From positions 434,001-498,000 of the forward strand of contig CAWCZR010000007.1 of NCBI GenBank assembly GCA_963800135.1: a DNA stretch of 64,000 bases, written 5' to 3'. Within the stretch, counting starts at the first letter, position 1; each line of letters begins with the position of its first letter. Under the pieces are notes generated by a model. The model was not told where the DNA came from and made no database searches. It saw only the letters and a program-made list of their open reading frames with translations. The translations under genes and the position numbers were made by a program. The stretch comes from DASPSM01 sp963800135. GTDB lineage: Bacteria > Planctomycetota > Planctomycetia > Planctomycetales > Planctomycetaceae. Below, piece after piece: positions 36,705-46,425 of the stretch.

Positions 36705-37907
36705 CTACGGCATCAGGAAAAACGGCATCAGCTCATGCCCGGGAAGGTCGATTTTTGAATGACCTGCGCTGATTTCGTTGTAGTCGGTCGCCGCATCGGG
36801 CGCCACTCCGGTTCCGCACAGCGCGAACGGCACCGGGCCGTGGCTGTGCGTTCGCGTGCGCAGAAATGTCGGATGGTCGGGGCAGATCAGCAGGCGATAG
36901 TCCCCTTGGCTCTGCAAAAAACGATGCACGGGGTCGACGATGTCCGCGTCGATCCGCTCCAGCACTTCGACTTTTTTTTTCGCTTCGCCTTCGTGCGAGG
37001 CTTCGTCGCTGGCCTCGACATGGACGACGACCAGGTCGACTTCGCCCAGTGTCTCGATGGCGTAGCGCCCCTTGGCGGCATAATCGGTGTCGACGTAGCC
37101 GGTCGCGCCCGGCACGTCGACGATCTTCCATCCCAACAGCCGTCCCAATCCGCGGAGCAAATCGACGGCCGTGATCACCGCCCCCGTCTTGCCGAATCGC
37201 TCCGCGAATGGTTCGAGCGCCGGCGTCTTTCCCAGGCCCCACAGCCAAATCTGCGTGGCCGGCAGCTCGCCCGGTCCCGTCCGCTGTTGATTCCGCGCGG
37301 AGGCCGCCAGCACCGGCACGCTGCGATCCATCAGCGACCGCAGTTCGGCCGAGCCCGGGCCCTGCGGCAGGAAGTCGGCGATCGTTTTATCGGGGATGTC
37401 GTGCGGCGGCGTGGTCGCTGTCTCGCGGCTGAACGGCGCCGCCTCGCCTCGCGAGCGGTAGAGCAGCAGGTTGCGGTAGCTGACTCCCGGGTGAAACTTC
37501 CAGGTCGGACTGCCGCACTGATCCTTTTTCAGCCCTTGGATCAACTCACGGCCAAGGTCGCTGGGGATTTGCGCGGCCGTGAAGCTCCGCATCCGCCCGT
37601 CGGTGACGTTGACCAGGTTACAGCGAATGGCCCAGTCGAGCGGACCCAGCTCGATTCCCTGGGCGGCCGCCTCGATCGGCGCGCGGCCCGTGTGATAACG
37701 CTGCGGATCATAGCCGAACAGGCTCATCGTCCCCACGTCGCTGCCCGACGGCATCGACACGGGCACATGGTCGGCCTGACCGATCAAGCCATCACGGGCG
37801 ACGGCATCCATGTTCGGCGTGCGGGCCGCCTCGAGCGGCGTGCGACCGCCGAGCGATTCCTGCCGCTCGTCCGCCGCTCCGTCGGGGATAATCAAAGCGT
37901 ACTTCAT
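36705..37907 (-). CDS. apgM: 2,3-bisphosphoglycerate-independent phosphoglycerate mutase, archaeal type
   Basis: About 400 residues from the ATG at 37907, where the alkaline-phosphatase fold begins (MKYALIIPDGAAD). Metal-site motifs include MPSGSDVGTMSLFGYDP, with the Ser nucleophile, VVVHVEASDEASHEG and LLICPDHPTFLRTRTHSHG. This matches the ApgM/cofactor-independent group rather than the longer GpmI. It interconverts 3- and 2-phosphoglycerate. It is divergent from hemW with an 84-bp gap. Confidence 0.9.
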   Translation of the reverse strand: MKYALIIPDGAADERQESLGGRTPLEAARTPNMDAVARDGLIGQADHVPVSMPSGSDVGTMSLFGYDPQRYHTGRAPIEAAAQGIELGPLDWAIRCNLVNVTDGRMRSFTAAQIPSDLGRELIQGLKKDQCGSPTWKFHPGVSYRNLLLYRSRGEAAPFSRETATTPPHDIPDKTIADFLPQGPGSAELRSLMDRSVPVLAASARNQQRTGPGELPATQIWLWGLGKTPALEPFAERFGKTGAVITAVDLLRGLGRLLGWKIVDVPGATGYVDTDYAAKGRYAIETLGEVDLVVVHVEASDEASHEGEAKKKVEVLERIDADIVDPVHRFLQSQGDYRLLICPDHPTFLRTRTHSHGPVPFALCGTGVAPDAATDYNEISAGHSKIDLPGHELMPFFLMP

Positions 37908-37991
37908 CGTCTGCGCAAATATCGCGAACGGGCGGACGTCCTGCAAGCGGGCTTCGACAAACCGCGGCCGACTGCAAATAATTGAACTCGC

Positions 37992-39131
37992 ATGACCACA
38001 CTGCTCGAAGCCGAACCGCGATCCGCCTACATCCACGTGCCGTTTTGCGTGCATCGCTGCGGCTATTGCGATTTTACGCTCGTGGCCGGCCGCGACGATC
38101 TGATCGACGCCTACCTCGAAGCGCTGGCCATCGAGCTGGCGCGGCTCGAGCGGCCCCGCGAGGTCGACACCCTATTCTTCGGCGGCGGCACGCCCACGTA
38201 TTTGCCAGCCTCGCAACTCGCGCGGTTGCTGGCCCTGGCCCGGCGGTGGTTTCCGCCCGCGCCCGGTGCCGAAATCTGCGTCGAGGCCAATCCAGCCGGG
38301 CTCGACGACGCGAAGGTCGCGGTCCTTGCCGACGCCGGCGTCAACCGCGTGAGCCTGGGCGTGCAGTCGTTCGACACTCAGATCCTCGAGTTACTGGAGC
38401 GCGATCATCGCGGTGCGGACGTCCCGGCCGTCGTCGCGCGACTCCGCCCAGCCATTCCCAACATCGGCCTCGATCTGATCTTCGGCGTCCCCGGGCAGAC
38501 GGTCGAATTGTGGCGGCAGACGCTCGCCGCAGCGCTGGCCCTCGCCCCCACGCACGTCTCCACGTACGGGTTGACGTTCGAAAAAGGGACCGCGTTTCAG
38601 AGTCGGCTCGACAAGGGACTGTTGAATAAGTGCGACGAAGAACTCGAACGGGCGATGTACGCCGTGGCGATGGACGAACTGCCACGAGCCGGACTCGAGC
38701 AGTACGAGCTCTCGAACTTCGCCCGTTCCGGATTCCGTTGTCGTCACAACGAGGTCTACTGGGCGGGCCGGCCCTTCTTTGGCTTTGGCCCGGGAGCAGC
38801 CCGCTACGCCGGCGGCCGCCGGGAGCTCAATCACCGCAGCGTGACGACCTGGATCAACCGCGTCCTCGCGGGCAAGTCGCCGATCGCCGAGTCCGAGGAA
38901 CTCTCGCCCGAAGGCCGCGCCCGCGAACTCGTGATGCTCAACCTGCGCCGTTGCGAGGGCCTCGCCTTGGGCGAATTCCAAAAGCAGACCGGATTCGATC
39001 TCCGCGAACTGGCCGGCGAGGCGTTGCCCCGCCATTTGAGACGGGGGCTGCTCGAAGAGTGCGACGGCCATGTGCGGTTGACGCGCGAAGGACGGTTTCT
39101 GGCGGATAGCGTGTTTGCGGAATACGTGTGA
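37992..39131 (+). CDS. hemW: HemW-like radical SAM protein
   Basis: 379 residues. The N-terminus has YIHVPFCVHRCGYCDFTL, giving the CxxxCxxC cluster motif plus the extra Cys context typical of HemW/HemN relatives. FFGGGTPTYL, GVQSFDTQILELLERDH and GLDLIFGVPGQT follow, then a C-terminal HemN-type domain (YELSNFARSGFRCRHNEVYW, FGFGPGAARY). HemW proteins are heme chaperones or donors rather than true coproporphyrinogen oxidases. The extended cluster Cys of HemN (CxxxCxxCxC) reads CDF here, supporting HemW. Confidence 0.88.
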   Translation: MTTLLEAEPRSAYIHVPFCVHRCGYCDFTLVAGRDDLIDAYLEALAIELARLERPREVDTLFFGGGTPTYLPASQLARLLALARRWFPPAPGAEICVEANPAGLDDAKVAVLADAGVNRVSLGVQSFDTQILELLERDHRGADVPAVVARLRPAIPNIGLDLIFGVPGQTVELWRQTLAAALALAPTHVSTYGLTFEKGTAFQSRLDKGLLNKCDEELERAMYAVAMDELPRAGLEQYELSNFARSGFRCRHNEVYWAGRPFFGFGPGAARYAGGRRELNHRSVTTWINRVLAGKSPIAESEELSPEGRARELVMLNLRRCEGLALGEFQKQTGFDLRELAGEALPRHLRRGLLEECDGHVRLTREGRFLADSVFAEYV

Positions 39132-39283
39132 AAAAGCGGTGCGCAATTCGTGGTTGGCCACGGCCAGTCGTTCAAGCAGCCTGCATGCATAGCTCGCAAT
39201 GAAAGAGGCTACACGCGAGGGCTGATCGCCGTCAAGAACTAGATCGTTGTTTGGCTGCTTCAAACGGTGTACCTTCGATGCGA

Positions 39284-39317
39284 TGTGCTGATGCACATGT
39301 GCCGATATCTCGGCACA
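39284..39317 (+). promoter_or_regulatory. Two abutting inverted repeats before the TIR gene, likely operator
   Basis: TGTGC-TGAT-GCACA (39284-39297) is followed directly by TGTGCCGA-TATC-TCGGCACA (39298-39317). Both share TGTGC/GCACA ends. The second is a perfect 8-bp inverted repeat and lies 37 bases before the ATG. No T-run follows, so it is unlikely to be a terminator. Confidence 0.5.
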
Positions 39318-39354
39318 AAATCTGGAAGAGATCTGATGCGGCGAGGACGGGCCG

Positions 39355-40788
39355 ATGAAAATCTTTATCAACTATCGTAGGGCCGAGACAGAGGACGTCG
39401 CAGGCAGACTATACGACCGTCTGCGTCGCGAGTTCGGCGGCGATAGTATTTTCATGGACGTTGACAATATTCATTCAGGCGAGATCTGGAAGTCGCGCGT
39501 CGAGCGCTCTCTGTCGGAATGCGACATCGTGCTGGCATTGATTGGTCAACGGTGGGAGACTTGCGTCGACGACGGCGGACGCGTGCGTCTAGAAAACGAA
39601 GGTGATCCCGTCCGATACGAATTGGAGTTTGCCCGGGACAATAACAAGGCGATTTTTCCGGTCCTGGTGAAGCGCGCGGACGTTCCTAAGGCCGAGGCGC
39701 TACCCGCAGGTCTGCACTGGATCCTCGACCGTCATTTCACAGATGTTCGTGGCGGCACCCATTTCGGAAATGACGTTGCACAGCTCATCAGCGAGCTGCG
39801 CCGGCGCCGCCACAACAGCGAGCGTACGGAGGGGCCTTCGCTCGATTTTGGGATTGTGGACGAGATCGACCGAACCTTCATTGTGCTCAATTGGATGCTG
39901 TTCGGTGGATTCGGGGGCGCTGCTGCCGTTTTGGGATGGAAGTCGCTCGCGCCGTCGGAATGGACGTACCCCTGGCTACTGCTTGCCGTTGTCCTGACGG
40001 TGATCGGACTCTTCCCCGCCGTCCTCATAGCAGGGGGGCGATCGCTCGCCGAGCCGGCATTCTTGATCTCCGCCGTTGGATGCGTGGTCACCCTAATGGC
40101 CAAACTGTTTGATATCCCCGAAGCTGGGGGTCTCGCCATCCTCGTCGCCTACGTGGGGTTGGCCGGAGCGTCGTTGATCGCGCAATCTCTTGCGCAAGAG
40201 TTCTGGCGAGGGATACTCGCCTTCATCTCAACCATGGGCGCTCTAGCGACATTCGGGTTCCTCGCCGTGTTTGTGCTAGTGGCATTCAAGGGCGACGGGA
40301 AGGATCTCAAGTTCGAGGATGCATTCGTTCCTTACCTCTTCACGGCGCTCATGGCGGTGATCATCGGAACTCGAGGGTATCGGGGATTCGTCCTGAAATG
40401 CTGTGTATCGCTCTCGCTTTGGTTTGTTGGATTGACGATGTTCCCGGGAGCGACTGGAATCGGCAAGCTTGTTCTCTTCGTCTTGCTGATGCAAGCTGTC
40501 GAGCCTCTCTCCACGCGGAGGTGGCGAGCAGACTTGATCTTCTGGGGTGTGGGTGTGGCGGCACTGGCGTTCGAGCTCAGTCGACTGGGGTATCTTGGAA
40601 CGGCGGCGGCGGCTGCGACGATTTGGTTGATTGGCTGGCCGATCCTGTGCTGCTCGGTCGTGGTCGTGCTCGTGGAAATCGCTGACGTCCCGCGAGAGTA
40701 TCGAAGGATCTTCGACCGCTTGCGAAGGAACGCGGGCCGCCACCTCGAACGGATCCACGGATGGCTGTTGGCAGCACGGCCGCCCTGA
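39355..40788 (+). CDS. TIR-domain protein with a C-terminal multi-pass membrane domain
   Basis: 477 residues. Residues 1-150 form a TIR domain: KIFINYRRAETEDVAGRLYD, then SIFMDVDNIHSGEIWKSRVE and DIVLALIGQRW. The likely catalytic Glu is in VRYELEFARDNNKAIFPVLV. After a linker about nine to ten hydrophobic helices run from about residue 180 to 450, for example WLLLAVVLTVIGLFPAVLIA. Many bacterial TIR domains cleave NAD+ in defence or signalling. Here the membrane part could be the sensor or the effector. The gene stands alone, with its own inverted-repeat site upstream. Confidence 0.82.
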   Translation: MKIFINYRRAETEDVAGRLYDRLRREFGGDSIFMDVDNIHSGEIWKSRVERSLSECDIVLALIGQRWETCVDDGGRVRLENEGDPVRYELEFARDNNKAIFPVLVKRADVPKAEALPAGLHWILDRHFTDVRGGTHFGNDVAQLISELRRRRHNSERTEGPSLDFGIVDEIDRTFIVLNWMLFGGFGGAAAVLGWKSLAPSEWTYPWLLLAVVLTVIGLFPAVLIAGGRSLAEPAFLISAVGCVVTLMAKLFDIPEAGGLAILVAYVGLAGASLIAQSLAQEFWRGILAFISTMGALATFGFLAVFVLVAFKGDGKDLKFEDAFVPYLFTALMAVIIGTRGYRGFVLKCCVSLSLWFVGLTMFPGATGIGKLVLFVLLMQAVEPLSTRRWRADLIFWGVGVAALAFELSRLGYLGTAAAAATIWLIGWPILCCSVVVVLVEIADVPREYRRIFDRLRRNAGRHLERIHGWLLAARPP

Positions 40789-40923
40789 CCGAGGGTCGCT
40801 GGCAGATCACCTAGCAGAACAACCAGGCGCCTTTCGCTTGAAAGGAATAACGCCGCATGTACAGGCTCGCCAGCAACTGATATCCTCACCGCCGTCGGAG
40901 GAGTGGACTGACGCGGAGGGAGC

Positions 40924-42009
40924 GTGGTGCGCGTCTGTGTTGTCGCCGGAGCGCGGCCGAATTTCATGAAGATTGCCCCCGTGGTGCGGGCCTTGACTGC
41001 TCGCGGGCTCTCGGCCGGCATCATCCACACCGGCCAGCACTACGACGAGCGGATGAGCGACGCGTTCTTTCGCGAGCTCGACATTCCGCAGCCCTTTGCC
41101 AAGCTCGAAGCCGGTGCCGGCACGCCGATCGCGCAAACGGCCGAGATCATGAAGCGGCTCGAGCCCGTGCTCGTGGCCGATCGGCCCGATTGGGTCGTCG
41201 TGGTGGGGGACGTCAACTCGACCGTGGCCGCCGCCATGGCCACGTCGAAGCTCGGCCTGAAACTCGCTCACGTCGAGGCCGGGCTGCGGAGTTTCGATCG
41301 CACGATGCCCGAGGAACTCAACCGCATCGTGACGGATGCCGTCTCCGACCGCCTCTTCGCCTCCGAACCGTGCGCGGTGACCAACTTGCAGCACGAAGGG
41401 ATCGACGAGAGCCGCATCTTCCTCGTCGGCAACGTGATGATCGACACGCTGCAAACCAACCTCGAGCGGGCGCGGGCCGGCAAACCGCACGCACGGTTTG
41501 ACCTCGAGCCGGGCGAATTCGCGCTGGCCACCCTGCACCGCCCCTCGAATGTCGACGTTCGCGAGAATCTCGTCTCGGTGCTGTCGGCGATCGAGTACGC
41601 CTCCAAAAAACTGCCCGTGCTGCTGCCGTTGCACCCGCGGACCCGCAAACGCATCGACGAGTTCGGCCTGGGCGAGTCGATCCGGGCCAGCCGCGTCCGG
41701 ATTGTCGAGCCGCTGGGCTATTTGGACATGATCGGCCTGATCGACAAGTCGCGGCTCGTACTCACCGATTCGGGCGGCATGCAGGAAGAGACGACGTTCC
41801 TTCGCGTCCCCTGCATCACCCTCCGCGAAAACACCGAGCGGCCGATCACCGTCGAGATGGGCAGCAGCCGCCTCGTCGGTTCGCGCTACGAATCGATCGT
41901 CGCGGCCATCGACGTCGCCCTGAGCGGCCCCAGTCGCATCGGCACGGTCCCCTTGCTCTGGGACGGCCGAGCCGCCGCGCGAATCGCTGAAAACCTGGCC
42001 GCCGTGTGA
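40924..42009 (+). CDS. wecB: UDP-N-acetylglucosamine 2-epimerase (non-hydrolysing)
   Basis: 361 residues from a GTG start. Family motifs: CVVAGARPNFMKIAPVVRAL, HTGQHYDERMSD, VVVVGDVNSTVAAAMA, HVEAGLRSFDRTMPEELNR and LTDSGGMQEETTFLRVPCIT. The enzyme interconverts UDP-GlcNAc and UDP-ManNAc for surface polysaccharides. A polysaccharide deacetylase gene follows, with its own promoter-like element. Residues for UDP binding (the SGG loop and the Glu in EAGLR) are kept. Confidence 0.93.
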   Translation: MVRVCVVAGARPNFMKIAPVVRALTARGLSAGIIHTGQHYDERMSDAFFRELDIPQPFAKLEAGAGTPIAQTAEIMKRLEPVLVADRPDWVVVVGDVNSTVAAAMATSKLGLKLAHVEAGLRSFDRTMPEELNRIVTDAVSDRLFASEPCAVTNLQHEGIDESRIFLVGNVMIDTLQTNLERARAGKPHARFDLEPGEFALATLHRPSNVDVRENLVSVLSAIEYASKKLPVLLPLHPRTRKRIDEFGLGESIRASRVRIVEPLGYLDMIGLIDKSRLVLTDSGGMQEETTFLRVPCITLRENTERPITVEMGSSRLVGSRYESIVAAIDVALSGPSRIGTVPLLWDGRAAARIAENLAAV

Positions 42010-42028
42010 ACGCGTGCCCGTTCAAGTC

Positions 42029-42059
42029 GTGGCACGCCGGCGCGGCGATGCGATATGAT
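42029..42059 (+). promoter_or_regulatory. Promoter-like element before the deacetylase gene
   Basis: GTGGCA (42029-42034) and TATGAT (42054-42059) lie 19 bases apart. Nearly the same arrangement, including GATATGATCGTGCC, occurs at 45138-45168 before surE. Confidence 0.4.
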
Positions 42060-42100
42060 CGTGCCGCCATTGTCCTGCCAGGCAATCTGGGGGCCGTTCT

Positions 42101-43118
42101 GTGTCGTCCATCTCGCCAAGTTCTTGCAGCCGCCGCGCGTTTCTGGGCGGCGCCGTCGCCACGACGATGGGGGCTGCCGCCCTGTGGGCACGCGGGACGG
42201 CGGCTCCGAGCGAGCGGAAGGCGCGGATCTCGCTCACGCTCGACCTCGAGATGAGCCGCCACTATCCCAAGCGCGGCATGATGGAGTGGGACTACGAGAA
42301 GGGAAATCTCGACGCCGACACCAAGCGCTACGCGGCCGAAGCCGGCAAACTCGTCCGCGGGCGCGGCGGCGTGATCCATTATTTCTGCGTCGGCCGCGTG
42401 CTCGAGCAGCCCGACATTTCCTGGCTCAAAGAGCTGGCAGCGGCCGGGCATCCGGTCGGCAATCACACGTACGACCACGTCAACGTGAAAGCGAAAACGC
42501 CGGCCGAGTGCCAGTTCCGCTTTCAGCGATCACCGTGGCTGGTCCGCGGCAAGAACGGTGCCGCAAATCGTCCGCGAGAACATCGAGCAGTGCACCATCG
42601 CCCTCAAAGAGCGAGCCGGCCTCGTCCCCGACGGCTTTCGCACGCCCGGCGGTTTTTCGAATGGCCTCAACGATCGGCCCGACCTGCAGCGGCTGCTGCT
42701 CGACCTGGGATTCAAATGGGTCAGCTCGAAATATCCGTTCATGTCGGAGGGCAAGCCGCACGAAGAGCCGACGCCCGCGCTCTACGCCAAAATCACCGAG
42801 GCCTGGACGCAAACTCGCCCCTACGCCTATCCGAGCGGCCTGATCGAGGTGCCGATGAGCCCAATCAGCGACGTCCACGCCTTTCGCAGTTTGTTCTGGA
42901 GGCGCGACTGGTTCTTGAAAGCCATCGAGTTGGCCGTCGACCGCGCGATCGCCGAGCGTGCCACGTTCGACCTCTTGACCCATCCATCATGCCTGGTCGT
43001 GGAAGACCCGCACTTCGAGACTTTCAAACTGATTTGCGACCTGGTCGACCGCGCGAAGGGCCGGGCCGAAATCGTCGGCCTCGACGCACTGGCGACCACC
43101 GTGACGAATCGCGCCTGA
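42101..43118 (+). CDS. Tat-exported polysaccharide deacetylase, interrupted by a frameshift
   Basis: The GTG start at 42101 gives a twin-arginine signal (CSRRAFLGGAVATTMGAAAL). The NodB-like domain follows: ISLTLDLEMSRHYPKRGMM, YFCVGRVLEQ and the metal motif AAGHPVGNHTYDHVNVKAK. At about 42553 the frame breaks: AAGAACG should probably be AAGACG. It continues as VPQIVRENIEQC, VPDGFRTPGGFSNGL and DLLTHPSCLVVEDPHF, ending at 43118. Such enzymes remove N-acetyl groups from sugars or cleave related bonds. Placement after wecB suggests a cell-surface glycan role. Confidence 0.7.
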
Positions 43119-43195
43119 CGGCTTCGTTCTGGGTTTCAAAGTTGCTCTCTTCGCCCGACTCGATCCGCCCAGGCGAAACCAAAGCGTCCGCCAAT

Positions 43196-45001
43196 TCAGT
43201 CGATTAAGCCGGACAGCCAGTGCACGATGTTGAGGGCGAATTGCCGGTTATCGCAGCCGGGGACGTTCATCCCCGTTTGCCGCGGCGGGTCGGCTCCATA
43301 AATCTGCGCGGAAACCTCTTCCGCGTCGCCCATCACGACGACGCGGCCCCGGCCATCCTTCAAGGCAATCCCCTGCGCACGGCCAGCGGCCGAGATCTCT
43401 TTAGGACCAGCGGCCGAGATCTCTCTGCGGCGAGCGGCCAAGGTCTCCTTAGGGTTGCGGACCGACTCCTTCGCCGTGTCCGAGAATTTCAACAGTGCGG
43501 CGCTTCCCGGTGGCCCTTTCAGCGATTGGCCATTAAACGTCAACACGCGGTTGATTTGCTCCGACGCATTGCGACCGCGGAGAATGGCATGGTCGCCAAC
43601 CAGATGTTTCTCCCGCGAAAACACGAGGCCGCTTCCGCTTTGATTGGCAGCGTCCTCTGTAATGCGCAGGCTCATGTTCACGCCGAAACGTTCGCCAAGC
43701 AATTCTGAACCGGAGCCGAATGGCTCGCGATCGGTAATCAACAAGAGCGCCCCGCCGTTTTGGACCCATTGCTGGACCGCGTCGGACTCCGCGGGACTGA
43801 ACGCGGACATGGACGCGCTTCTCCGCGGAGCCGGCGCACTGGCGATTACCAGCAAGTCGTATTTCGCCAAGAGCGCCGCAGTGAACGGCTCGTGATTGGG
43901 CGTCACCTGGTAACCGTCATTGGTGATCAGGTCGGCAAAGACCTTGTAGCGTCCGTTCGAGGTATCCCAATTCCTGTGCGCTTCGTCGAACAGCACGCGC
44001 GGATGCTTGCCGGTGTAAGCCGGATGGGCGACCGAGGCGTCAAACGTCGGATCGGCTCGCTGGACCTTCTGCTGCGGTGGCACTTCGATCTCGGCGCGGG
44101 GGAGCGCTTCCCGCAGCTTGGCGATGTCGGCGTCGCTGATCTTGGTTTCGATCACGATGCCGAATTTGGCTTTAACGAGCGCCGCTTGCAGCGACTTCAG
44201 CCCGGCTAACGAGACGTTCCCAGGGGTCAGGACCAAATCCGTCAGATTTGTGAGACCGGCGAGGTGCTTGAGACCGGCATCCGTAATCTTGGTGTTCATG
44301 ATGTTGAGCCCGGTCAGGTTGTGCAGCTCTCCGATCTCTTTCAGTCCCTGATCGGTAATCGCCGTCTGAAACAGATACACATAGCGCAGCCGCGGAAGAT
44401 TTTTGAGCAGCGGGATACAGGCATCGGTGATCTGCGTTTTGCCCAAATTGAGTTGCTTCAATTTCGGCAGGTGTTGGATGCTGGCGACGCCGGCGTCGGT
44501 CACCGACGTATTGGCAAGCCACAGCAGCTCCAGGTTTGGGAGCCGCGCCAGCTCGGCCAGCCCGCGATCGGTGATCTTTGTGGCTGCGATGGACAGATTG
44601 CGGAGCTGCGGCATTCCGCTCAGCGTTTTCAACCCGGCGTCGGTGATGCCCGTCTCGACAAGGCGGACGTTCCGCAACTGCTTCAATCCCGCGATGTGGA
44701 TCAGGCCGGCATCAGAGATCGACGTACCGTCTGCGTCGAACCAGCCCAGCTCGGGGAAAGCCGCCAAGACCCGTAAATCGTCGTCCTTGAATCGCGAGCG
44801 AGGCGGGAACCTGACCATGACATAGGGGTCTCGATCCCCTTTTCGATATTGCCCCCGTTGGAAATCGCTCTTTCTCCGGATGATTCCGCCCAGGTCTTCG
44901 ATCTGCGCAACCGCGTCCGCTTCGCTCATTTTCTCCTGAGCGCGGACCGCATCACACCACAAGATCGCGACACCAAACACCACCAGGGCCGCCCAGCGCA
45001 T
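43196..45001 (-). CDS. Secreted leucine-rich-repeat protein with a DUF4350/GATase-like domain
   Basis: 601 residues. A signal peptide (ALVVFGVAILWCDAVRA) leads to about eight repeats of 24 residues at roughly 85-270, each like LVETGITDAGLKTLSGMPQL. After a linker, a second domain (about residues 330-600: HPRVLFDEAHRNWDTSNGRY, YDLLVIASAPAP, GGALLLITDREPFGSGSELL, GRVVVMGDAEEVSAQIYG) resembles GATase-1-like sensor domains. Function unknown, perhaps envelope binding. Within the gene the codons for EISAAG occur twice in close tandem near residue 540. Monocistronic and divergent from surE. Confidence 0.72.
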   Translation of the reverse strand: MRWAALVVFGVAILWCDAVRAQEKMSEADAVAQIEDLGGIIRRKSDFQRGQYRKGDRDPYVMVRFPPRSRFKDDDLRVLAAFPELGWFDADGTSISDAGLIHIAGLKQLRNVRLVETGITDAGLKTLSGMPQLRNLSIAATKITDRGLAELARLPNLELLWLANTSVTDAGVASIQHLPKLKQLNLGKTQITDACIPLLKNLPRLRYVYLFQTAITDQGLKEIGELHNLTGLNIMNTKITDAGLKHLAGLTNLTDLVLTPGNVSLAGLKSLQAALVKAKFGIVIETKISDADIAKLREALPRAEIEVPPQQKVQRADPTFDASVAHPAYTGKHPRVLFDEAHRNWDTSNGRYKVFADLITNDGYQVTPNHEPFTAALLAKYDLLVIASAPAPRRSASMSAFSPAESDAVQQWVQNGGALLLITDREPFGSGSELLGERFGVNMSLRITEDAANQSGSGLVFSREKHLVGDHAILRGRNASEQINRVLTFNGQSLKGPPGSAALLKFSDTAKESVRNPKETLAARRREISAAGPKEISAAGRAQGIALKDGRGRVVVMGDAEEVSAQIYGADPPRQTGMNVPGCDNRQFALNIVHWLSGLID

Positions 45002-45137
45002 GGCTCGCCCTCCTCGGTCGGGAGAATAGAAGCCGGAACAACTCGCCCCGTCACGGCGCCGATTCTACTCCCGCCGCGTGCCGGCCTTGCACACAAATCA
45101 CTCGCCGCCGTGCCCAACCTGAAGGCCAGCCGAAGTC

Positions 45138-45168
45138 GTGGCAGGCGCGCGGGTCGATCCGATATGAT
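45138..45168 (+). promoter_or_regulatory. Promoter-like element before surE
   Basis: GTGGCA (45138-45143) and TATGAT (45163-45168) with a 19-base spacer, about 98 bases before the surE start. It mirrors the element at 42029-42059. Confidence 0.4.
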
Positions 45169-45265
45169 CGTGCCTCGCCAAGCCAGGGTCGCTGCCGCCG
45201 ATCGTGACGTGACGTCTGCGCGGGCGCGACCTTCTTGAAACTCGGACTAGACGGGCCTCCGTTCC

Positions 45266-46033
45266 GTGCAAATCCTCCTCTCGAACGACGACGGCATTCA
45301 CGCTCCCGGCCTGAGTGCTCTCTATCCCGAACTCAAGCGGCTCGGCAACGTGCAGATTGTCGCGCCGGCTGCGGAGCAGAGCGGCGTCGCCCTCTCGATC
45401 ACCTATCGCCATCCGGTGATGGTCCACAAGGAAAGCCGCGACGGGCAGCCCTGGGGTTGGGCCGTGCACGGCAGCCCAGCCGACTGCGTGAAACTCGGCG
45501 TGCTGGAGTTTTGTCCCGAACGCCCGACCCTGATCGTCAGCGGCATCAACTCGGGCGCGAACGTCGGCATCAACGTGCTTTACTCGGGAACGGTGGCGGC
45601 CGCCATCGAAGGGGCCTTCTTCGGCATCACCTCGGTGGCCGTCTCGCAGCAATACGACGAGCGGACGCCCGACTACGCCGCCACGGCCGCCCGCGCGGTC
45701 CGCGTCATCGAACAACTGCTCTCGCACAGCCCCCGCCCGGGCACGCTCTGGAATTTAAATTTCCCCGTGCAAAATCCGGGCTGGCCCCGCGGCCTGAAAG
45801 TGGTGCCGATGGCCGTCAAGCGCGAGCGCGAACTGATGGAAAAACGCATCAGCCCACGCGGTCGCCCCTACTTCTGGAGCGACTCGGAACCGATGGCCTC
45901 CGGCGAAATGCAACCGGAATCCGACACGCTCGAACTCTCCCAAGGCTTCGCTACCCTCACCCCGCTGCACATCGACATGACCCACCGGCAACTGATGGAT
46001 CGCTTTGCGGGGTTTGAGTGGTCCGTGGAGTAA
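45266..46033 (+). CDS. surE: 5'/3'-nucleotidase SurE
   Basis: 255 residues from a GTG start; it begins QILLSNDDGIHAPGLSALYP, the SurE metal-binding N-terminus. VAPAAEQSGVALSITYRHPV, GSPADCVKLGVLEF, VSGINSGANVGINVLYSGTV and AAAIEGAFFGITSVAVS follow. SurE dephosphorylates nucleoside monophosphates and some polyphosphates in a divalent-metal-dependent way. In some bacteria it is linked to pcm and stationary-phase survival; neither neighbour supports that here. All metal-binding residues seem present. Confidence 0.93.
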   Translation: MQILLSNDDGIHAPGLSALYPELKRLGNVQIVAPAAEQSGVALSITYRHPVMVHKESRDGQPWGWAVHGSPADCVKLGVLEFCPERPTLIVSGINSGANVGINVLYSGTVAAAIEGAFFGITSVAVSQQYDERTPDYAATAARAVRVIEQLLSHSPRPGTLWNLNFPVQNPGWPRGLKVVPMAVKRERELMEKRISPRGRPYFWSDSEPMASGEMQPESDTLELSQGFATLTPLHIDMTHRQLMDRFAGFEWSVE

Positions 46034-46182
46034 GGGGCTGGCTGCATCGTTGGGACAAGTCCCGCTTCGGGCCGCAGGCCCACCGATTTTTTGCAGCTGG
46101 AAGAATTAAAGGAGGCGGGAGTTGTTTCAGCCGGCTCTCGGGGTTCGTGGTAGATTTCTCCCGTCCCGTTTCGTTCAGCCCC

Positions 46183-46425
46183 TTAGTTCAGCCCGCCTCG
46201 CTCATACTCCTTGCGGTCCACGGGCCGCCACCAGTGAGGCGGCGGGTAAACAGCCCTGGTGATCGTGGCCGAGAGCCAACCGATGACCCATCCACCGAAG
46301 ACCAAGAGAACGGTATGGGTCGTGTGCTTGCTGGCTTCAGAGGCGACAACAACCAGGATGACGGCCCACACGACAGCACAACCGACGCTGTATACCGTAT
46401 AGCTACTCTTGAGCGAGAGTTTCAT
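46183..46425 (-). CDS. Small two-helix membrane protein
   Basis: 80 residues with two hydrophobic segments (VYSVGCAVVWAVILVVVAS and TVLLVFGGWVIGWLSATIT) and a basic/aromatic tail (PPPHWWRPVDRKEYER). No family recognised. No neighbours on the same strand except the distant integrase region. Confidence 0.5.
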   Translation of the reverse strand: MKLSLKSSYTVYSVGCAVVWAVILVVVASEASKHTTHTVLLVFGGWVIGWLSATITRAVYPPPHWWRPVDRKEYERGGLN

